NCBI RefSeq assembly: GCF_030646155.1
Contig: NZ_JAUTDN010000007.1
Span: forward strand, 84,167-148,166
From: Conexibacter sp. CPCC 205762
GTDB taxonomy: Bacteria; Actinomycetota; Thermoleophilia; Solirubrobacterales; Solirubrobacteraceae
Direction: 5' to 3'
Length of the DNA stretch: 64,000 bases
Below are positions 58,968-64,000 of this stretch, piece by piece. The translations under genes were made by a program, and so were the position numbers. Position 1 is the first letter of the stretch, and each line of letters opens with the position of its first letter. Below the pieces are notes generated by a model, which saw nothing but the letters and a program-made list of their open reading frames with translations, did no database searches and had not been told where the DNA came from.

Positions 58968-60062
58968 GTGAAGATGCATTCCAGGCTCCCCCGTCTGCTG
59001 GCGCTGCTCGTCGCGCTGCTGCTCGCTCCGCTGCTGCTGACTGCCTGCGGCTCCTCAGATGACGACGGCTCCGGCACCACCGCCGCAGCCGGCTCCACGA
59101 CCGCCGCCGACGCGCCCCCGCAGGAGGCCGAGGTGACGGTCGCGCTCGACTGGACGCCGAACACCAACCACACCGGCGTCTACGTCGCCGAGGCGCAGGG
59201 CTTCTACGCCAGACAGGGGATCAAGCTGAAGCTGATCCCCTACGCCTCGACCGCGCCCGAGCAGCTCGTCGGCGCCGGCAAGGCCGACGTCGGCTTCGGC
59301 TACCAGGCCGGCATCGCCTACGCGCGCGCCGCCGGCAGCGACGTCGTCGGCATCTTCGCGCCGTTCGTCAGAGGCGCCTACGCGATCACCGTCGCCGCCG
59401 ACCGTGACGACATCGCCTCGCCGAGAGACCTCGATGGCAAGACCTACGCCGGCTTCGGCACGCCCGACGAGGGGCCCGAGCTGAGATACGTGATCCAGCA
59501 GGACGGCGGCAGGGGCGACTTCAAGTCGGTCGCCCTGTCGACCGCCGCCTACGACGCCGTCTACGCCAGAAGAGCCGACTTCACGATCTCGGTGCTGACG
59601 TGGGAGGGCGTGCAGGCGAGACTGGTCGACAAGCCGTTCAAGAGCTTCGACCTCGAGCAGTACGGCTTCCCGCGCCAGTACTCGACCGAGCTGGTCGCCT
59701 CCGGCAGATGGCTCGCCGCCAACGGCGACGTCGCGAGACGGTTCCTCGCCGCCACGCAGGAGGGCTACGCCTACGCCGCCGCGCACCCGGACGAGGCCGC
59801 CAGCATCCTGCTCGCCGCCAACAGACAGGCGCTGAAGGACCCGGCGCTGGTCGAGCAGTCGCAGCAGCTGCTGACCGACGGCGGCTACTTCGCCGACGAC
59901 ACGACGCAGATCGGCGTGCAGGACGGCGAGGTGTGGAGAAGATACGGCGAGTTCCTCTACTCCAACGGCCTGCTCGCCGACGGCGACGGCAAGAAGCTGA
60001 CGGCGGAGCCGGACTGGTCGGCCTACTTCACCAACGACTACCTGCCGGGCGGAGCGCAGTGA
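58968..60062 (+). CDS. NMT1/ThiY-like substrate-binding lipoprotein
   Basis: The 364-residue protein has a lipobox (APLLLTACGSSD), a Thr/Ala-rich linker and the NMT1/THI5-like fold: VTVALDWTPNTNHTGVYVAEAQGF, VGFGYQAGIAYARAAG and KTYAGFGTPDEGPELR. The WTPNTNHTG motif recalls ThiY/RibY proteins, which bind thiamin or flavin precursors; sulfonate binders are the other option. GTG 58968 follows AGAGG; an ATG lies six bases later. Arginines are mostly AGA, unlike in the next gene. Confidence 0.88.
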   Translation: MKMHSRLPRLLALLVALLLAPLLLTACGSSDDDGSGTTAAAGSTTAADAPPQEAEVTVALDWTPNTNHTGVYVAEAQGFYARQGIKLKLIPYASTAPEQLVGAGKADVGFGYQAGIAYARAAGSDVVGIFAPFVRGAYAITVAADRDDIASPRDLDGKTYAGFGTPDEGPELRYVIQQDGGRGDFKSVALSTAAYDAVYARRADFTISVLTWEGVQARLVDKPFKSFDLEQYGFPRQYSTELVASGRWLAANGDVARRFLAATQEGYAYAAAHPDEAASILLAANRQALKDPALVEQSQQLLTDGGYFADDTTQIGVQDGEVWRRYGEFLYSNGLLADGDGKKLTAEPDWSAYFTNDYLPGGAQ

Positions 60063-60997
60063 CCCCGGCGCACGTCCGCGTCCAGCTGGAGTACTTCCAT
60101 CCGTGGCCGAACGCGGCCGGCGTCCAGCTCGCCGCCGCCGAGGGCTGGTACCGCGACGCCGGGCTCGACGTCGAGGTGACGCTGTTCGACCCGCTGCGGG
60201 GCGACTCGCTCGCCTCGCTGTCGCGCCGTGAGACGGAGTTCGCGATCTTCCCGAGCAATCGCTTGCTGGTGCGGCGGGAGCAGGGCGAGCCGCTGGTCGG
60301 CGTCGCGGCGGTCAACCACCGCGCGATGGAGACGATCCAGACGACGACCCGCACAGGCATCACGCGGCCGCGCGAGCTGGAGGGGCGGACGATCGCGTTC
60401 AACCCGACGCCGCGCGGGCTGGCGATGGTGCGCCACCTGATCCGCGCCGACGGCGGCGACCCGGAGGCGGTCACGTTCGTCGACAGCGGGGCGCGCGAGC
60501 TCGGCTTCGACGAGATCGAGGCCGGCGAGGTCGACGCCTCGTTCGGCGGCTACTGGGCGTGGGACCTGCTGTTCGACGCGCTGCCGCAGGAGCGGCGGGT
60601 CTTCTGGCCGGTCGACGAGATCGGCGCGCCGCCGTACCACTCCTACCTGCTCGGCACGCACGAGCGGTTGGTCGAGCAGGAGCCGGAGCTGGTGCGCGCC
60701 TTCCTCGCCGTGACCGCGCGCGGGTACCACGCGGCCGCCGCCGACCAGGAGCGCGCGCTGGCCGTCTTCGAGCGGACGATCCCGTACTTCTCGCAGGCGG
60801 TGCTGGCGCGCTCGCTGGAGCTGGTCGCGCCGAGCTGGTTCCACGCGGGCGCGTGGGGCGCGCAGCGGCGCGAGCTGCTGGAGCCCTATGCCGCCTGGCT
60901 GGCGGAGCACGGGGTGCTGCGCTCGGCCGGCGTCTGGCGCGCGGCGACGCGCGGCGACTTCCTGCCGGAGGCGGCCGCCGGCGCCGCGGCGGCGTGA
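60059..60997 (+). CDS. NMT1/SsuA-like binding-protein fold without signal peptide
   Basis: The 312-residue protein has RVQLEYFHPWPNAAGVQLAAAEGWYRDAGLDVEV, REQGEPLVGVAAVNHRAME, RELEGRTIAFNPTPRGLAMV and VDASFGGYWAWDL: the same fold as the lipoprotein before it, but with no export signal. The GTG overlaps the preceding stop, so a lost signal through a wrong start is not possible without overlap. It could be a cytoplasmic binding or THI5-like protein, or a lipoprotein paralogue fixed inside the cell. Confidence 0.75.
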   Translation: MTPAHVRVQLEYFHPWPNAAGVQLAAAEGWYRDAGLDVEVTLFDPLRGDSLASLSRRETEFAIFPSNRLLVRREQGEPLVGVAAVNHRAMETIQTTTRTGITRPRELEGRTIAFNPTPRGLAMVRHLIRADGGDPEAVTFVDSGARELGFDEIEAGEVDASFGGYWAWDLLFDALPQERRVFWPVDEIGAPPYHSYLLGTHERLVEQEPELVRAFLAVTARGYHAAAADQERALAVFERTIPYFSQAVLARSLELVAPSWFHAGAWGAQRRELLEPYAAWLAEHGVLRSAGVWRAATRGDFLPEAAAGAAAA

Positions 60998-61413
60998 GCG
61001 CGGGCGCGCTGACCGCGCTGCCGGAGGCGGCGCGCGAGCTGATCGACCGGCCGGAGTTCGCGGTCCTCACGACGGCGAATCCGGACGGCACGCATCACAT
61101 GTGCGTGATGTGGATCGCCCGCGACGGCGACGCGCTCGTGATGGCGACGAAGGCGAGACGGCGCCAGGCGGTCAACCTCCGCGCGCGCCCGCGCGCGACC
61201 GTCCTGCTCTACGACCGCGAGCGCCCGACCCGCTATGTCGAGATCCGCGGACGCGGCAGCGTCGAGGCCGACGGGCTGGCGGCGGTCGCGCTGATCGACC
61301 GGCTGGCGCGCCGCTACACCGGCGCCGACGGTCACGACACGACCGGCCGCCCCGACGACGCCGAGCGGGTCGTGCTGCGGGTGGTGCCGGAGCGGGTGCG
61401 GGTGCACGGGTGA
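60994..61413 (+). CDS. PPOX-type flavin/F420 oxidoreductase-fold protein
   Basis: The 139-residue split-barrel protein has FAVLTTANPDGTHHMCVMWIARDG, ATKARRRQAVNLRARPRATVLLYD and RYVEIRGRGSVEAD. This is the PPOX class common in actinobacteria, binding F420 or FMN. The GTG overlaps the previous stop. It might supply or use the reduced flavin of the neighbouring monooxygenase; that is inference. Confidence 0.85.
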   Translation: MSAGALTALPEAARELIDRPEFAVLTTANPDGTHHMCVMWIARDGDALVMATKARRRQAVNLRARPRATVLLYDRERPTRYVEIRGRGSVEADGLAAVALIDRLARRYTGADGHDTTGRPDDAERVVLRVVPERVRVHG

Positions 61414-62015
61414 GCGAGCCCGCGCGCCTGGCAGCGCCACGCGACGCAGCGCCCGGCGAGACGCCGATCGCCAAGCAAGCGCTCGTGCAGATCGTGCGGG
61501 CACTGGCCGCCACACCGCCGCGCGCCGGCGCGACGCGCGTGGTCGCGATCGACGGCCGCTCCGGCGCGGGCAAGTCGACGCTCGGCCGGGCGCTCGCGGG
61601 CGCGCTCGGCAGCGCGCCGCTGGTCCAGCTGGAAGACCTCTACGGCGGCTGGGACGGGCTCGAGCGCGGCGTCGACCGGCTGCGCGACGACGTGCTGCGG
61701 CCGCTCGCCGCGGGCGAGCGCGTCGCGGTGCCGCGCTACGACTGGCATGCCGCCGCCTACGGGCCGTCGTGGCCGCTGCCGGCAGCGCCGCCCGTGCTCG
61801 TCGTCGAGGGCGTCGGCGCCGGGGCGATGCGGGTCGCCGGCTACTGCTCGCTGCTCGTCTGGGTCGAGCTGGAGGCGGACGAGCGCAGACGCCGCGCCTT
61901 CGCGCGCGACGGCGCGACCTACCTGCCGCACTGGGCCGGCTGGGCCGCGCAGGAAGAGGCTCACTACGCGCGCGAGCGCACGCACGCGCGCGCGAACGTC
62001 GTGCTCGACGACTGA
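61410..62015 (+). CDS. P-loop kinase, uridine kinase-like
   Basis: The 201-residue protein has Walker A in VVAIDGRSGAGKSTLGRALA, LVQLEDLYGGWDGLERG (DxYxGWxG as in uridine kinase-like proteins), VPRYDWHAAAYGPSW and VLVVEGVGAGAMRVAGY. It ends in RERTHARANVVLDD. It probably phosphorylates a small hydroxyl compound. It is the fourth gene in an overlapping plus-strand unit (GTGA). Confidence 0.8.
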   Translation: MSEPARLAAPRDAAPGETPIAKQALVQIVRALAATPPRAGATRVVAIDGRSGAGKSTLGRALAGALGSAPLVQLEDLYGGWDGLERGVDRLRDDVLRPLAAGERVAVPRYDWHAAAYGPSWPLPAAPPVLVVEGVGAGAMRVAGYCSLLVWVELEADERRRRAFARDGATYLPHWAGWAAQEEAHYARERTHARANVVLDD

Positions 62016-62051
62016 CGAGCCCGCCGCCGCGCTGCGGCGCTGGCCGCGCGC

Positions 62052-62828
62052 TCAGCCGAGCAGCGCTTCCAGCAGCTGCGCCTCGATCCGCCCCGCGACC
62101 GGGTCGGCGAGCGTCTCCAGCGTGCGCGGGCGCGGCAGCGGCACCGCGACCTCGGTCACGACCGTCGCCGGCCGCTGCGACAGCACGTAGACGCGATCGG
62201 ACAGGAAGACCGCCTCGCGCACGTCGTGCGTGATCAGCACGACCGTCCAGCGGTAGCGCTCCCAGACCTCTTCCAGCCAGCGCTGCATCTGCGTGCGGGT
62301 GAGCGCGTCGAGCGCGCCGAACGGCTCGTCCAGCAGCAGGATCGGGCGCTCCTGCACGACGGTCCGCAGCAGCGCGGCGCGCTGGCGCATCCCGCCTGAC
62401 AGCTGCGCCGGCCAGTGCTGCTCGAAGCCGGCGAGCCCGAACGTCTCCAGCAGCGGCGCGACGCGGGCGCGCGCCGCGGCGCGCTTGACGCCCTGCACCT
62501 CGAGTCCGAGCGTGAGGTTGTCGACGATCCGCCGCCACGGCAGCAGCACGTCCTTCTGCGGCATGTAGGCGAAGGCGCCGGCGCGCGCGGCGGCGGAGGC
62601 GTCGCCGTCGATGCTGACCTCGCCGCCGTCGGCCCGCTCGCCGCCGGTCAGGATCGAGAAGGTCGTCGACTTGCCGCTGCCGCTGGGGCCGAGGATCGAG
62701 ACGAACTCGCCCGCGTGCGCGTGCAGGCTGAGGTCGCGCAGGACCTCCAGCGTCCCGAACGACTTCGCCAGGCCGCGCAGCTCCAGCTTCGGCGTGGCGG
62801 TCGCCTGGGCGGGGGCGGCGGCGGTCAT
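62052..62828 (-). CDS. ABC transporter ATP-binding protein (SsuB/TauB/ThiZ-like)
   Basis: The 258-residue ATPase has Walker [11 protein letters not shown]-loop MPQKDVLLPWRRIVDN, signature LSGGMRQRAALLRTV, Walker B LLLDEPFGALDALTR and ITHDVREAVFLSDRVYVLS. These fit the nitrate/sulfonate/thiamin-precursor group. The ATG overlaps the permease stop (ATGA). It completes a transporter with the lipoprotein at 58968. Confidence 0.92.
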   Translation of the reverse strand: MTAAAPAQATATPKLELRGLAKSFGTLEVLRDLSLHAHAGEFVSILGPSGSGKSTTFSILTGGERADGGEVSIDGDASAAARAGAFAYMPQKDVLLPWRRIVDNLTLGLEVQGVKRAAARARVAPLLETFGLAGFEQHWPAQLSGGMRQRAALLRTVVQERPILLLDEPFGALDALTRTQMQRWLEEVWERYRWTVVLITHDVREAVFLSDRVYVLSQRPATVVTEVAVPLPRPRTLETLADPVAGRIEAQLLEALLG

Positions 62829-63577
62829 GCGCGCGTCCACGGGAGCGCGATCCGCTCGACCACGTAGGTGAGCGCGAACAGCGTCAGCGTCAGCAGCGCG
62901 CTGACGCCGACCGCGGCCAGCACGAGATCGGTGCGGAAGGAGTTCTTCGCCGTCTGCATGTAGATCCCGAGGCCGCTCTCGGCGCCGGCGTACTCGGCGA
63001 AGATCGCGCCGACGACGGCGTAGGTGATCGAGATCCGCAGGCCGGCGAAGAAGTACGGCAGCGACGTCGGCAGGCGGACGCTGCGGAAGACGCGCCAGCG
63101 GCTCGCGCCCATCGAGCGCAGCAGCTGCTCGGCCTCGGGCTCGGCGGCGCGGTAGCCCTCGCTGAAGCTGACCGTGATCGCGAAGAAGGTGACGAGCGCG
63201 ACGAGCAGGATCTTCGGCGCGAGGCCGAAGCCGAACCAGATCACGACGAGCGGCGCGATCGCGATGATCGGCAGCGTCTGCGAGACGATCAGCAGCGGCA
63301 TGAAGGCGCGCCGCACGATCGCCGAGAAGTCGATCGCGACCGACAGCAGGAAGCCGACGACGAGGCTGAAGCCGAAGCCGATCAGCGTCGCGCGCAGCGT
63401 CGGCAATGTGTTGCTCCAGAGGTCGCCGCGGTTCTCCCAGCCCTGCGAGACGACCCGCGAGGGGCTCGGCAGGACATCCTCGGCGAGGCGGCCGGAGTCG
63501 GCGTACAGCTGCCACGCGAGCACGATCAGCGCGACCAGCGCGAGCGCGGGGGCGAGGCGGAGGAGGCGAGACGTCAC
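62825..63577 (-). CDS. ABC transporter permease (SsuC/ThiX-like)
   Basis: The 250-residue permease has a first helix APALALVALIVLAWQLYADSG, SPSRVVSQGWENRGDLW, the loop EGYRAAEPEAEQLLRSMGASRWRVFRSVRLPTSLPYFFAGLR and GAIFAEYAGAESGLGIYM. GTG 63577 is chosen; an in-frame ATG at 63679 would place the promoter motif at 63602-63611 inside the gene. It is first in the transporter pair. Confidence 0.9.
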   Translation of the reverse strand: MTSRLLRLAPALALVALIVLAWQLYADSGRLAEDVLPSPSRVVSQGWENRGDLWSNTLPTLRATLIGFGFSLVVGFLLSVAIDFSAIVRRAFMPLLIVSQTLPIIAIAPLVVIWFGFGLAPKILLVALVTFFAITVSFSEGYRAAEPEAEQLLRSMGASRWRVFRSVRLPTSLPYFFAGLRISITYAVVGAIFAEYAGAESGLGIYMQTAKNSFRTDLVLAAVGVSALLTLTLFALTYVVERIALPWTRA

Positions 63578-63601
63578 GCGTAAAACTCTACAGATTCGCT
63601 C

Positions 63602-63611
63602 AACTTTGTCG
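63602..63611. promoter_or_regulatory. AACTTTGTCG motif (inverse of CGACAAAGTT) upstream of the permease
   Basis: On the minus strand this reads CGACAAAGTT, exactly as at 58924-58933. It lies 25 bp before the permease start. Finding the same ten bases in the only two outward promoter regions of the locus suggests one regulator. Confidence 0.5.
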
Positions 63612-63778
63612 GGTTTGGCGCGTGTGGATCGCCGAGCGGACGCTTGGGAGGGTGTCGGAACGCCGTTCGTGTGCGCCAACTGACGGGTTCCGGGGCCTCC
63701 GCGGCCACTTCGCGGCGGAATCGCTAAAGCTTTCTCCTGGGATGCCGAGGATCAACGGAAGCCTCCTTCTGGCAGCTC

Positions 63779-64000
63779 ATGGACGATCGCCTCCCGAACC
63801 TCGTGCCTCCCGTCGGACCCGCCGCTCGCCGGCGTCGTCTGCGTGCCGGCCTGCTCGGGATCGCCGCCGCCCTGACCTTCGGCGCCGCACCGGCCGCCGC
63901 ACTCGCCGCCGACGCCCCGCAGCAGCCGGCCCCGGCCGCCGCCGCGGCTCCCGCCGAGCAGCCGGCCGCCGCCGCGGCTCCCGCCGAGCAGCCGGCCCCG
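63779..64000 (+). CDS. Secreted Pro/Ala-rich protein (truncated at window end)
   Basis: The open frame starts at ATG 63779 (MDDRLPNLVPPVGPAARRRR) and has a signal peptide (LLGIAAALTFGAAPAAALAA). It continues into a repeat of the type PAAAAAPAEQPA up to the window edge. The function must lie beyond. Actinobacterial secreted cell-wall hydrolases often have such a linker, but nothing here shows that. The 5' leader (63678-63778) has a short GC-rich hairpin and no element I can name. Confidence 0.7.
   Translation, partial: MDDRLPNLVPPVGPAARRRRLRAGLLGIAAALTFGAAPAAALAADAPQQPAPAAAAAPAEQPAAAAAPAEQPAP

Noticed and set aside
63661..63778. c-di-AMP (ydaO-type) riboswitch before the secreted protein
   Set aside because: Such riboswitches often precede actinobacterial cell-wall genes, but I could not assemble the conserved core blocks from this sequence.

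Overview
This is a very GC-rich bacterial chromosome segment with short intergenic spaces, many GTG starts and frequent 4-base (GTGA/ATGA) stop/start overlaps. Several features point to an actinobacterial lineage: the F420/PPOX-type enzymes, the encapsulin with ferritin-like cargo, the DasR/NagR-like sites, and many arginine AGA codons in an otherwise GC-rich genome. My best guess is the Solirubrobacterales/Conexibacter group; this is inference, not a database match. I saw no insertion sequence, prophage or CRISPR array.

Layout. 0-6.1 kb: a truncated ATPase gene preceded by a 23-bp tandem repeat, a SUI1/YciH-like factor, a phosphotransferase, three short-chain dehydrogenases, an acetyltransferase and an Old Yellow Enzyme homologue. 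6.1-23.3 kb: a catabolic island of 14 genes. It holds a DapA-family lyase or deaminase, a DAO-type FAD oxidase, a polar amino-acid ABC transporter, a [2Fe-2S]/FAD oxidoreductase like the alpha subunit of sarcosine, opine or hydroxyproline oxidases, and two IclR regulators. A tightly overlapping six-gene minus-strand operon encodes a class III aminotransferase, an AcoX/NAD-kinase-like protein, a split glycine-dehydrogenase-like PLP pair, a 3-hydroxyacyl-CoA-dehydrogenase-like enzyme and one IclR. A divergent aldehyde dehydrogenase closes the island. GTTCGCA/TGCGAAC half-sites recur in its control regions; two are almost identical 34-bp inverted repeats. I read the island as one regulon for uptake and oxidation of an unidentified amino acid, imino acid or opine.

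23.3-29 kb: a DUF1653 protein; an unusual tRNA-like gene (class II body, 8+4 fold, GAU anticodon) with a second related element nearby; a YgfZ/GcvT-like protein; an aldose epimerase; a secreted phospholipase A2 next to a MauE-thioredoxin fusion; and a VapBC-type toxin-antitoxin pair. 29-39 kb: aminotransferase, PLP decarboxylase, two Lrp regulators, the CBS/CGS transsulfuration pair, a cation antiporter, an NADP/F420-type reductase, and an encapsulin operon (ferritin-like cargo plus shell). 39-44.5 kb: a 1034-residue secreted YD-repeat protein with a toxin-like C-terminus, a small downstream gene that could be its immunity partner, and a secreted collagen-like protein.

44.5-50.5 kb: a minus-strand run led by a cobalamin-riboswitch-like leader (substrate-binding lipoprotein, methyltransferase, BtuC/FecCD permease, LtrA, release factor 3). 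50.5-54.8 kb: amino-sugar use (NagA, SIS isomerase/deaminase, sugar-binding lipoprotein) with a divergent GntR/HutC regulator and two dre-like palindromes. 54.8-57.5 kb: a flavin disulfide reductase and an MFS exporter. 57.5-63.6 kb: a scavenging locus (FMN monooxygenase, NMT1/ThiY-like lipoprotein, a signal-less second NMT1-like protein, PPOX protein, P-loop kinase, ABC ATPase and permease), with a CGACAAAGTT motif at both outward promoters. The window ends inside a secreted Pro/Ala-rich protein.
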